64,000 nucleotides of DNA, taken from contig MSHL01000035.1 in the NCBI GenBank assembly GCA_001941135.1, positions 1 to 64,000 of the forward strand, given 5' to 3'. This DNA comes from Ruminococcus sp. Zagget11 (lineage in GTDB: Bacteria > Bacillota > Clostridia > Oscillospirales > Ruminococcaceae). The translations under genes and the position numbers were made by a program. The notes beneath the pieces were generated by a model. That model was not told the origin of the DNA. It did no database searches and saw only the letters and a list, made by a program, of their open reading frames with translations. Of the stretch, positions 55,068-63,187 are shown one piece after another. How positions within the stretch are numbered: the first letter of the stretch is position 1; each line of letters begins with the position of its first letter.

Positions 55068-55361
55068 TTGAGTGAAAAAGCGGCGGCAACAAAGGATAAA
55101 AAATTCTTTACCTATAAAGGATATCCCCTTGTACGAAAGGGAGATGAAATCTATTACGGGAATATGTATGATTCGCACGTTATTTATATGCAGATAACCG
55201 AAAAAACAAAAGTAGGGGATCTGGATGTTGCAAGCAAGGTGCATATTTACAAGATGGCTACCGATGAAAAGCTTAGTCCCATTGAGGCTATAGTAAAGCA
55301 GAGTGAGAAAAATAGCCTGTATGAAGCTTTAGATGTGGCGTATGCATGGCTTTCCCGTTAA
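55068..55361 (+). CDS. Small soluble protein of unknown function
   Basis: A 97-residue protein rich in Lys and Tyr with no signal or membrane segment. It starts with TTG at 55068, 7 nt after AAGGAGG. The N-terminal half looks beta-rich (FFTYKGYPLVRKGDEIYYGN), and the C-terminal part helical (SPIEAIVKQSEKNSLYEAL). I cannot place it in a named family. It has its own consensus promoter, which implies separate expression. Confidence 0.72.
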   Translation: MSEKAAATKDKKFFTYKGYPLVRKGDEIYYGNMYDSHVIYMQITEKTKVGDLDVASKVHIYKMATDEKLSPIEAIVKQSEKNSLYEALDVAYAWLSR

Positions 55362-55508
55362 AATGTTGTGTGCAAATGTTAAGGTGTTGATTACGAGAGT
55401 AGTCAACGCCTTTTTGTTTAACACAGGATTTTATTTTGCATAATATGATAATGATTTTCGGCATATATTACAGCCTTTGCGGCACAATATCCGAAAGGGC
55501 GGTGATTA

Positions 55509-55700
55509 ATTATCAGGTATGCGGATTTAAGGGAGCTTATAAATGAAAGCTCGGGTGCAAGGCGATATTTTCTTTCCGTACCGGTGGAAATTCAAATGCT
55601 TATGCACGAAAACAACAGCTATATAAGAACCTATTGGGAGCTAAGACATTTTGCGGAATATGCAGTAAAGGTGTCCATAAGGGATAAATTCGGCGAATAG
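55509..55700 (+). CDS. 63-residue protein with ATT or ATC start
   Basis: The frame closed by TGA at 55503-55505 and TAG at 55698-55700 encodes a well-formed small protein: RYADLRELINESSGARRYFL, then SVPVEIQMLMHENNSYIRTY, then WELRHFAEYAVKV and a charged end. It has no ATG, GTG or TTG before an internal ATG that would leave about 30 residues. GGCGGTGA (55498-55505) is a good ribosome binding site for ATT at 55509 (spacing 3) or ATC at 55512 (spacing 6). The SVPVEIQ...YI..YWELRHFAEYA pattern resembles short Clostridial proteins that begin MKY/MRY, which favours ATC. Function unknown. Confidence 0.65.
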   Translation: MIRYADLRELINESSGARRYFLSVPVEIQMLMHENNSYIRTYWELRHFAEYAVKVSIRDKFGE

Positions 55701-55978
55701 GCTATATATTGTCAGATTGCACTAAATATAACACTTTGGTAATAAATATTTGGTTGAATTGTTTATAATTATTTGTTAAAATTAAATGAACGGAAGTTGT
55801 GGTACAAGCAGCTGCAATAATCACGGCGTATTGTCGGGACTATAGCTTGTATCGCCGTTTGCATTAAAATTTTGCGTCATTTGTTACCGGCATTGGGCAT
55901 TTGGTAGAACATATTAAAAATTGATAGCTTAATAACATAAATATACAGCTATCCATACCATTTGAGAGGAGTTTTTAT

Positions 55979-56668
55979 ATGGGAACTTTTAAAAAATATC
56001 TTGCCGAGGTAATAGGTACATTTGTACTGGTTACATTTGGATGCGGTACAGCTTGTGCTGTAGGGTGTGACAGCGCCAACGGCGGCGGTTATATTCTGAC
56101 AGCCCTTGCATCCGGTCTGATAATCGTTGCAATGGCATACAGCATCGGTAACATTTCCGGATGTCATATAAATCCCGCCGTATCCTTGGCAATGCTCATT
56201 CGCAAACAGCTTTCACCTACCGACTTTGTGGGATACGTTGTTTCACAGCTTATTGGTTCTACCTTGGGCTGTCTTGTACTTGGCATAGTGTTCGGGTTTG
56301 ATTGCGGATTTGGCGCAAACCAAATTCAATCGGGCTGGACTAACGGAAATGCCGGCAGCGCGCTGTTGGTTGAGATTATCCTGACCTTTGTGTTTGTTCT
56401 CGCTATTATAGGAGTTACAAGCAAGGTTGAAAACGGTGCGGTTGCGGGACTGGTTATAGGCTTATCGCTGACCCTTGTACATATTCTCGGAATTGCCCTG
56501 ACAGGCACATCGGTAAACCCCGCAAGAAGCTTGATGCCTGCAATTTTTGCCGGCGGTGATGCTTTGTCCCAGGTTTGGATTTTTATTGTCGGTCCTCTTG
56601 TTGGCGGCGCTCTTGCAGCTGTTGTGTACGGTTTCCTTGAAAAGGATGATACAAAAGCCGATAAATAA
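55979..56668 (+). CDS. Aquaporin / MIP-family channel
   Basis: The 229-residue protein has six helices and both NPA boxes: GCHINPAVSLAM and GTSVNPARSLMP (Arg of the selectivity filter follows NPA). The selectivity-filter positions look AqpZ-like (water) rather than GlpF-like, but I cannot assign this firmly. ATG follows GAGAGGAG. The 278-bp leader holds an ACGGCG/CGCCGT hairpin near 55834-55860 that I do not recognise. Terminator at 56744. Confidence 0.92.
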   Translation: MGTFKKYLAEVIGTFVLVTFGCGTACAVGCDSANGGGYILTALASGLIIVAMAYSIGNISGCHINPAVSLAMLIRKQLSPTDFVGYVVSQLIGSTLGCLVLGIVFGFDCGFGANQIQSGWTNGNAGSALLVEIILTFVFVLAIIGVTSKVENGAVAGLVIGLSLTLVHILGIALTGTSVNPARSLMPAIFAGGDALSQVWIFIVGPLVGGALAAVVYGFLEKDDTKADK

Positions 56669-56743
56669 TTTGAAAATACTCTATAAAAACGCCGGATTGA
56701 TAATGAAGCAAATTTTTGCACGGGGCAGCAGCGCTGCTCCGAA

Positions 56744-56781
56744 AAATACCGCACAGGGCTTGCCTGCCTTGTGCGGTATTT
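56744..56781 (+). terminator. Terminator after the aquaporin gene
   Basis: AAATACCGCACAGGG (56744-56758) pairs with CCTTGTGCGGTATTT (56767-56781) with one mismatch. Flanking A and T tracts suit a terminator, although the U-run is interrupted. A second hairpin, GGGGCAGC/GCTGCTCC, lies at 56722-56740. Confidence 0.75.
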
Positions 56782-56840
56782 GAGTATTTTCAGTGACAGG
56801 CGCTTTTGCATTTAATGCAAACAAATACGTGAAATATTCA

Positions 56841-56869
56841 TTGACTTTACGGTGTGTATGTGGTATAAT
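56841..56869 (+). promoter_or_regulatory. Promoter of the recD2-comFC-pdxY-trmL transcript
   Basis: TTGACT (56841-56846) and TATAAT (56864-56869) are separated by 17 bp. Confidence 0.87.
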
Positions 56870-56953
56870 TAAGGTGGTTTGTTGGAGAATATTTTTTTCA
56901 ATATACCGATTTTTGTCGGCAGTGAACGTCCGACGGAAAGGATTCCTGCTGAA

Positions 56954-59173
56954 ATGGCTGACAATGATACCATAACAAAGATTGAGGGCGTAGTCGAGGA
57001 CGTGCTTTTCTGCAACAAGGAAAATGGCTATATTGTGCTTGACTTAAACACGGGGGAAAGCTATGTAACCGTTGTGGGCGAGCTTGGTAACATTGAAGCA
57101 GGAGAAGAATTGTCTGTAGGCGGAAGATATGTAAATCACCCTAAATTCGGAGTGCAATTTCGTGCGGATTACTGTGAAAGAAAGCTGCCTGCGACATCCG
57201 CAGCTATACTGAAATATCTGTCATCGGGTGTTATAAAAGGAATAGGCCCCACCACCGCAAAGCGAATTGTTGAGGCTTTCGGCGATGAATCCCTTAATGT
57301 AATAGAATCAACCCCCGAAAGACTTGCGGATATAAAAGGGCTTTCCCGTTCCAAGGCGGAGGAAATTGCCCACGATTTTAAACGGATAACCGGTATACGT
57401 ACCCTTATGATTTTCCTCGGTTCATATGGGATTCAGCCCTCCATAGCCGTTGCCGCATGGAAAAGATGGGGACAGTTTGCCACCGAGGTAATTAAGGCAA
57501 ATCCTTATACCCTGTGTGAGAGCGGAATTGAGCTTGACTTTGATACCGCCGAGACAATGGCGGGCAAAATGGGTATACCAAAGGACAGTGAGTCCAGAAT
57601 AAGGGCGGGTATTACTTATATTCTTGCAAAGAATACTCTTAACGGTCATACCTGTCTGCCCTACAAAAGGCTGTCCGAAACGGCACAGCTGCTTCTTGAT
57701 GTGGATAGGGAGCTGCTGGACAAGGTTATTGACGATGAAATCTCCGAGGGAAATCTCTGTGAGTATTACAAGGAGGAAAAAAGCCGGCGCAGATATATTT
57801 TCCTGGATAATTATTATCGTGCGGAAAGCTATATAGCATCCCGTCTTGCACTGATGAAAGGTTTTTTTCTCGATAACCAAAACGATTATTCAAAGCTTAT
57901 AGATATAGAGGAAAAAGCAAAAACCATTGTATATGCCCAAAAGCAAAGGGGGGCGATAGACCGCGCCCTTTCAACGGGCTTTTTGATACTGACGGGAGGT
58001 CCCGGAACAGGTAAAACCACCACGCTTAAGGCAATCATTTCCCTTTTTGAGCAAAGGGGACTTAGCGTAATGATATGTGCGCCCACAGGCAGAGCCGCAA
58101 AGCGCATATCCGACCTTACGGGTTATCCCGCAAAGACAATTCACAGGCTTTTGGAGGTCACATACGACAGTACGGGACAGCTTAAATTTAAGCACTGTGA
58201 AACAAATACCGTTTCATGCGATGTAATGATAATCGATGAAATGTCTATGGTTGATACACTGCTCTTTGAAGCGCTTTTAAGGGCTATAAAGCTTTCATGC
58301 CGACTGATAATGGTAGGCGACAGCGACCAGCTGCCCTCTGTGGGCGCGGGAAACATACTCAAGGATATGATTGAAAGCGGAAGGCTTTCTTATGTTCGGC
58401 TTACCGAGATTTTTCGTCAGGCACAGCAAAGCTGCATAGTAACCAATGCTCATAAGATAGTTTCGGGTGAAGAACCGGATTTGTCCAGAAAGGACAGCGA
58501 TTTCTTTTTTATGCAGAGGCTCAATTCGGAGGATGCCGCCGCTACCGTTGCAGAGCTTGTTGCGGAGCGTTTACCCGATGCATACGGATTTTCTCCCATA
58601 GACGACATCCAAGTCCTTTGTCCCTCGCGAAAAGGTCTTTTAGGCTCGGTGGAGCTTAATAAGCTTTTGCAGGAAAGGCTTAACCCATCCAAAAAGGATC
58701 TTTCCGAAACAAAGGGGCTTATCTTTACATATCGGGAAAACGATAAGGTTATGCAGATAAAGAATAACTATGACGTGGTATGGAAAAAGGGCGGCGAGAA
58801 CGGTACGGGTATCTTTAACGGGGATATCGGTACAATTGTTGCCGTAAAACGCCGCGACAACAGTATAATTATAGATTTTGAGGGAAGAGTCGCGGGATAC
58901 ACCTTTGATATGCTCGATCAGGTGGAGCTGGCATATGCCGTTACTGTACACAAAAGTCAGGGAAGTGAGTTTAATGCGGTAATACTTCCGCTGCTGGGAG
59001 GCTTTGACAAGCTGTATTACCGTAATCTTCTTTATACGGCTGTGACAAGGGCGAAAAAAATGCTGATAATCGTAGGTTCAAAGTCAATTGTCATGAGGAT
59101 GGTGGAAAATAACCGCAGAACAAACCGTTATACCTGTCTGCGTGAAATGCTGGAGGATGAAATACCTCTATGA
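56954..59173 (+). CDS. recD2: RecD2-type ATP-dependent 5'-3' DNA helicase
   Basis: The 739-residue SF1B helicase has an N-terminal OB-like segment and helix-hairpin-helix region (KGIGPTTAKRIVEAF, KGLSRSKAEEIA), then helicase domains: Walker A LTGGPGTGKTTT (near 350), DEMSMVD, GDSDQLPSVGAG, and the C-terminal VTVHKSQGSEF and AVTRAKKML. The family repairs DNA independently of RecBC. ATG 56954 follows GGAAAGGA. The TTG at 56879 would be only 3 nt from the predicted transcription start and is rejected. The stop overlaps comFC. Confidence 0.94.
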   Translation: MADNDTITKIEGVVEDVLFCNKENGYIVLDLNTGESYVTVVGELGNIEAGEELSVGGRYVNHPKFGVQFRADYCERKLPATSAAILKYLSSGVIKGIGPTTAKRIVEAFGDESLNVIESTPERLADIKGLSRSKAEEIAHDFKRITGIRTLMIFLGSYGIQPSIAVAAWKRWGQFATEVIKANPYTLCESGIELDFDTAETMAGKMGIPKDSESRIRAGITYILAKNTLNGHTCLPYKRLSETAQLLLDVDRELLDKVIDDEISEGNLCEYYKEEKSRRRYIFLDNYYRAESYIASRLALMKGFFLDNQNDYSKLIDIEEKAKTIVYAQKQRGAIDRALSTGFLILTGGPGTGKTTTLKAIISLFEQRGLSVMICAPTGRAAKRISDLTGYPAKTIHRLLEVTYDSTGQLKFKHCETNTVSCDVMIIDEMSMVDTLLFEALLRAIKLSCRLIMVGDSDQLPSVGAGNILKDMIESGRLSYVRLTEIFRQAQQSCIVTNAHKIVSGEEPDLSRKDSDFFFMQRLNSEDAAATVAELVAERLPDAYGFSPIDDIQVLCPSRKGLLGSVELNKLLQERLNPSKKDLSETKGLIFTYRENDKVMQIKNNYDVVWKKGGENGTGIFNGDIGTIVAVKRRDNSIIIDFEGRVAGYTFDMLDQVELAYAVTVHKSQGSEFNAVILPLLGGFDKLYYRNLLYTAVTRAKKMLIIVGSKSIVMRMVENNRRTNRYTCLREMLEDEIPL

Positions 59174-59880
59174 TTTACAATAAATATTCGTCCGGTATTG
59201 ACCGAATTATCGATATATTTTTGCCAAACAGATGTCCGTTTTGCGATGATTTTATACCCTATAATGCTCTTGCCTGCGATGCGTGTGAAAAGCGGCTTCC
59301 CCTTACGGAGGACAGCTGTTGTCCCTTTTGCGGGAGGGCGGAATGTATTTGTGCCGATGATATTCTGTATTACAGTCGCTGCTTCAGCGCAGCTTTTTAC
59401 GTTGAACCCGCCATCACGGGGATTCACGATTTAAAGTTTCACCATGGAGTGAACGCAGCCTATGTATTCGGCGATATAATCAGAGAAAAGCTTGAAAAAA
59501 GCGGCGCTTTGAATGAAATAGACTGTGTGATGGGAGTGCCTATGAGTGCAAAGGGACTTCGCCGCCGCGGATACAATCAAGCGGATATAATAGCCGCAAG
59601 GATAGTTAAGGGTACTCAAATAACGGTGCTGAAGGGCGTGATTGAAAGGAAGTACAGCAAGGTGGCGCAGCATTTTCTCTGTGCCGAGGAACGAAAAAAG
59701 GCGGCTGCCGAACAGTATTATATAGGTGACGGCGATACGGTAAAGGGCAAGACAGTTTTGCTGTGCGATGATGTAACGACTACCGGATCTACCATAAATC
59801 GGTGCGCACAGCTTCTTATTCAGTGCGGTGCTTCCGAGGTAATAGCCGCGGTTTGTACAGTTGGGAAAGGAATTGGGTAA
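59170..59880 (+). CDS. comFC: ComFC-family phosphoribosyltransferase-like protein
   Basis: The 236-residue protein has an N-terminal Zn-binding double-CxxC segment (NRCPFCDDFIPYNALACDAC and CCPFCGRAECIC) and a phosphoribosyltransferase fold with PRPP loop VLLCDDVTTTGSTI. GVPMSAKGLRRRGYNQADIIA is the usual ComF motif. Relatives act in DNA uptake; whether this cell is competent is unknown. It overlaps recD2 (ATGA). Confidence 0.9.
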   Translation: MIYNKYSSGIDRIIDIFLPNRCPFCDDFIPYNALACDACEKRLPLTEDSCCPFCGRAECICADDILYYSRCFSAAFYVEPAITGIHDLKFHHGVNAAYVFGDIIREKLEKSGALNEIDCVMGVPMSAKGLRRRGYNQADIIAARIVKGTQITVLKGVIERKYSKVAQHFLCAEERKKAAAEQYYIGDGDTVKGKTVLLCDDVTTTGSTINRCAQLLIQCGASEVIAAVCTVGKGIG

Positions 59881-60747
59881 ATGTCATATAAAGGTAATAT
59901 ACCGCGGGTCGCAGCTATACACGACCTGTCAGGAGTGGGAAGATGCTCTCTAAGCGTAATACTTCCCATAATGTCTGCTATGGGAATACAGGTCTGTCCC
60001 GTACCCACAGCGATTTTATCAACCCATACGGGGGGATTTGGCGATGTGACGATGAGAGATCTTTCCGATTATATTTCACCGACACTATCCCACTATAAAG
60101 CGTTGGGACTGGACTTTGAATGTATTTACAGCGGCTTTTTGGCTTCAACGGGTCAGATTGACCATTGTCTTGAATTTTTCCGCAGCTATTCCGATTCTCT
60201 CAAGGTGGTAGACCCTGTTATGGCTGATCACGGAAAGCCTTATAAAACCTGTACAAGGGAGCTGCGCAGCCGCATGAGTGAATTGGTTGCCGTGGCGGAT
60301 ATAATCACGCCGAACCTAACCGAGGCGTATATGCTTTTGGGCGAAGAGCCGAGCCTGATGCCCCTTTCATCCACACAGCTTAAAAGCCTTTTGGTGCGGC
60401 TTTCGGAGTTGGGTCCCGATATAGTTGTAATAACCAGCGTGTTTTTGGGAAGTCAGACCTGTAATGTAGGCTACGACCGCAAAAACAATAAGTTTTGGAA
60501 GGTAATTTACGAAAGGGTAAACGTTAATTATCCCGGTACAGGCGATGCGTATGCGGCGGTTCTTACGGGGTCGCTGCTGAACGGCGACAGCCTGCCTATT
60601 GCCCTAAGCCGTGCATCGGCATTTCTCGAATATGCCATAAAGACAACCTACGGCTACGGCACGGATACAAGAGAGGGCGTTATGCTGGAACGCTGTCTTG
60701 ATTTTCTTATAAATAAGCAGTCGCTTTGCGATTATGAGCTGCTTTGA
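59881..60747 (+). CDS. Pyridoxamine/pyridoxal kinase
   Basis: The 288-residue ribokinase-like enzyme phosphorylates B6 vitamers: AAIHDLSGVGRCSLSVILP at the start, the MADHGKPY and TPNLTEAYML segments, and the anion-hole/catalytic-Asp motif NYPGTGDAYAAVL. ATG follows the comFC stop immediately, after AAAGGAATTGGG. It provides B6 salvage, while pdxST elsewhere in this window provide synthesis. Confidence 0.92.
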   Translation: MSYKGNIPRVAAIHDLSGVGRCSLSVILPIMSAMGIQVCPVPTAILSTHTGGFGDVTMRDLSDYISPTLSHYKALGLDFECIYSGFLASTGQIDHCLEFFRSYSDSLKVVDPVMADHGKPYKTCTRELRSRMSELVAVADIITPNLTEAYMLLGEEPSLMPLSSTQLKSLLVRLSELGPDIVVITSVFLGSQTCNVGYDRKNNKFWKVIYERVNVNYPGTGDAYAAVLTGSLLNGDSLPIALSRASAFLEYAIKTTYGYGTDTREGVMLERCLDFLINKQSLCDYELL

Positions 60748-60763
60748 TTGGCGGTGAATTTAA

Positions 60764-61270
60764 ATTAAACTTAATATTGTGCTTGTAGAGCCGCAAATAC
60801 CGCAAAATACAGGTAATATAGCGAGAACCTGTGCCGTTACGGGAGCGGCGCTGCATTTGGTATACCCATTGGGCTTTGAAATCAGCGATAAAAAGCTGAA
60901 GCGTGCGGGGCTTGACTATTGGGATAAGCTTGAGATATTCTACTACGACAGCCTTGAAGATTTTTTTGAAAAAAATCAAGGGGGAAATTTCGTTTATTTC
61001 ACCACTAAGGGAAAGAAACGTCATTCCGATATGTCATACCCCGACGGCTCTTTTCTTGTTTTTGGGAGAGAGGACGCGGGCTTGCCCGAAGCACTGCTGG
61101 CTGTAAATATGTCACACTGTGCGAGAATACCCATGAGGAACACCTTGAGAAGTCTGAACCTGTCAAATTCGGTCGCCATAGCGGTGTACGAGGTTCTCAG
61201 GCAATGGGATTATCCCGGACTTTCCTCGGAGGGAAAGCTTACAGGACAACACGTTCCGACAGACTGCTGA
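60764..61270 (+). CDS. trmL: tRNA (cytidine/uridine-34-2'-O)-methyltransferase TrmL, apparent ATT start
   Basis: A SPOUT methyltransferase that modifies the wobble base of tRNA-Leu. NIVLVEPQIPQNTGNIARTC and LVFGREDAGLPEALL with IPMRNTLRSLNLSNSVAIAVYE (C-terminal knot, split here only for quoting) are diagnostic. The expected N-terminus is M-K/L-L-N-I-V-L; in frame I find ATT AAA CTT AAT ATT GTG, preceded at once by TAA. GGCGGTGA ends 6 nt before that ATT. The only alternative, GTG at 60779, is 21 nt from the ribosome binding site and would delete strand 1. With ATT at 60764 the protein has 168 residues, the family length. Confidence 0.88.
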   Translation: MKLNIVLVEPQIPQNTGNIARTCAVTGAALHLVYPLGFEISDKKLKRAGLDYWDKLEIFYYDSLEDFFEKNQGGNFVYFTTKGKKRHSDMSYPDGSFLVFGREDAGLPEALLAVNMSHCARIPMRNTLRSLNLSNSVAIAVYEVLRQWDYPGLSSEGKLTGQHVPTDC

Positions 61271-61309
61271 TAATCGGAACGAATATTATATAAAAATGGA
61301 GGTGCTCTT

Positions 61310-62179
61310 ATGAGCAAAATCAAACTTATTTCCGACTCCGCCTGCGATATACCAAAGGAGCTTGAGGAAAAGTATGATATACGAATCATACCGTTCCCCA
61401 TATGTGTCGGCGATAAAAGTATGTTTGACCGAGAAATGGACAATATGGACTTTTACGAGCTTATAGCCAACAGTCCCGATCTGCCCACACATTCCCAGAT
61501 TAACGTGTTCCAGTTTGAGGAAATATTCAAGGATTACGCGCAGCAGGGATATACCGATGTAATTTACATCGCCATTGCCCAAAGAGGAAGTGCGACATAT
61601 TCCAATGCGGTGCTGGCGGCGGAAAATCTAAAGGATGACCCGCTTTTTAAGGATAAGTGTAATCTCTATATCGTGGATTCGGGCGGATATTCGGGAGCTA
61701 CGGGTTATCCCATTATCCAAGCTGCAATAAAGGCGGAAAAGGGAGCAACAGGCGAGGAACTTGTAAGCTATCTGAATGAGATATATGCCTGCTCGGAAAT
61801 GATTTTCGGTGTGTATACACTTGAATTTGTAAAGAAATCGGGAAGAGTTAAGGCGGCTTCGGCGTTTGCCGGCGAGCTTCTGGGACTGCGTCCGATTATA
61901 ACCCTTAATCAGGGAATATCCGAGGTTCCCGCAAAGGTAAGAGGGGATAAGAACGTTATACCGAAAATCGTTGACATAGTTGCGGCAAATATTATACCTC
62001 AGTCGCCATATGTTACTTTGTCATCCATGGATCGTGAGCAGCCCAAGGAGCTTGCGAAGCAGCTTACCGAGAAGTTAGGCTATCCTCCAGAGATGGATTT
62101 CATGATAGGCGGCGTTATTTCCGCAAATACCGGTCCGAAAATGATTGGCGTGGGATATAGAAAAAAGCCAAAGGAATGA
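61310..62179 (+). CDS. DegV-family fatty-acid-binding protein
   Basis: The 289-residue protein begins KIKLISDSACDIPKELEEKY, with the lipid-headgroup Ser/Thr loop in DLPTHSQINVFQFEEIF and the GRVKAASAFAGELLGLRPII motif. DegV (FakB-like) proteins present fatty acids to a FakA kinase, which is not in this window. ATG follows GGAGGTG. A strong terminator follows at 62275. Confidence 0.92.
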   Translation: MSKIKLISDSACDIPKELEEKYDIRIIPFPICVGDKSMFDREMDNMDFYELIANSPDLPTHSQINVFQFEEIFKDYAQQGYTDVIYIAIAQRGSATYSNAVLAAENLKDDPLFKDKCNLYIVDSGGYSGATGYPIIQAAIKAEKGATGEELVSYLNEIYACSEMIFGVYTLEFVKKSGRVKAASAFAGELLGLRPIITLNQGISEVPAKVRGDKNVIPKIVDIVAANIIPQSPYVTLSSMDREQPKELAKQLTEKLGYPPEMDFMIGGVISANTGPKMIGVGYRKKPKE

Positions 62180-62274
62180 TATAAAGTTTACCTTGATGTA
62201 AATCAGAACCATTCTGTTATATGAAAATTTTCGTCCTTTTAACAGGGCAATGAATGTGTTTTCCGTTAAAAACC

Positions 62275-62324
62275 AACCTGCATGGGGAAAGAGGATATTC
62301 CTATCCCCGTGCGGGTTGTTTTTT
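62275..62324 (+). terminator. Terminator after the DegV gene
   Basis: AACCTGCATGGGGA (62275-62288) pairs with TCCCCGTGCGGGTT (62304-62317) with two G-U pairs, followed by GTTTTTT. Confidence 0.92.
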
Positions 62325-62378
62325 GTCATTTTTTGGGGTAAAAAAAACAGATGATATTATTTTTTTTCATCAGCCGCC

Positions 62379-62407
62379 TTGACGTAGGAAGAAAAATGTG
62401 CTATAAT
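62379..62407 (+). promoter_or_regulatory. Promoter of the PH-domain protein pair
   Basis: TTGACG (62379-62384) and TATAAT (62402-62407) are separated by 17 bp, 40 bp before the start codon. Confidence 0.85.
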
Positions 62408-62446
62408 TTTTGTAGGGCATATGTGACGGAAGGTGATTATCACAGG

Positions 62447-63187
62447 GTGAGTAAAATATTTACATCCGATAAAAAGGGGATTCATCTTATATCTATAGCC
62501 GCATTGATAATTACTGTGGCTGTTCTTGTTGTACTTGAAATTCTCCGTAGGTATCTTGTTGATAAATTTCCGGAATATCTTCCCAATACCGAGGGTGTGC
62601 TGCCGCAAGAGGTAGTGTCTGTGCTGATGATAGTGCTTTCAGCGATTTATGTGGTGTTTATCGTGATAATTCTCCCTCTTTGGTACAGAACCATACGGTA
62701 TGAGCTTACCGATAATTGTCTTATTACCGATACGGGACTTTTTTCCCGTTCCCATAAGATAATGAAATACTCCGCCATACAGCATGTATCACATATGTCG
62801 GTTCCGCTGTCCTTTAGGAGAAAAAATCACTTTAACTTCATTTCGGTAAATGCTATGGGCGGAAATGTTGTACTGCTTTTTCTGTCCGATGCCGATTGTA
62901 AAATAATAATGGAGGCTCTGCGAGGCAATGCCGAAGCAACTGCGCCTGCGGTAAAGACAAGGCAGGAGCGCATAAACGACACCATAAATATGTACGAAAA
63001 GAGTAATTCGGCGCGAGAAAAATCAGCGGGAACGGTGACCTATACCTCGTCTAATGACCTTGCGGATTATTTCGGAGGTTCCAAAGGCTATACACAGCTT
63101 TCCTTTGACACCCCCGATGAAGCGATACGGCGTTCATTCGGCGATACGGAAAATGGAGCTGTGCGGCAGACAGGGGGGAATGACTGA
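62447..63187 (+). CDS. Membrane protein with bacterial PH domain (YdbS-like)
   Basis: The 246-residue protein has two N-terminal membrane helices (about 12-33 and 55-77), a bPH2 domain (YRTIRYELTDNCLITDTGLFS, then KIMKYSAIQHVSHM, where the Q-H-V strand is typical) and a disordered Ser/Thr-rich cytoplasmic tail of about 75 residues. GTG 62447 follows GAAGGTGA; a longer frame from 62351 starts before the promoter and is rejected. It overlaps the next PH-domain gene, matching Bacillus YdbS/YdbT, which have been linked to resistance to bacteriocins. Confidence 0.85.
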   Translation: MSKIFTSDKKGIHLISIAALIITVAVLVVLEILRRYLVDKFPEYLPNTEGVLPQEVVSVLMIVLSAIYVVFIVIILPLWYRTIRYELTDNCLITDTGLFSRSHKIMKYSAIQHVSHMSVPLSFRRKNHFNFISVNAMGGNVVLLFLSDADCKIIMEALRGNAEATAPAVKTRQERINDTINMYEKSNSAREKSAGTVTYTSSNDLADYFGGSKGYTQLSFDTPDEAIRRSFGDTENGAVRQTGGND

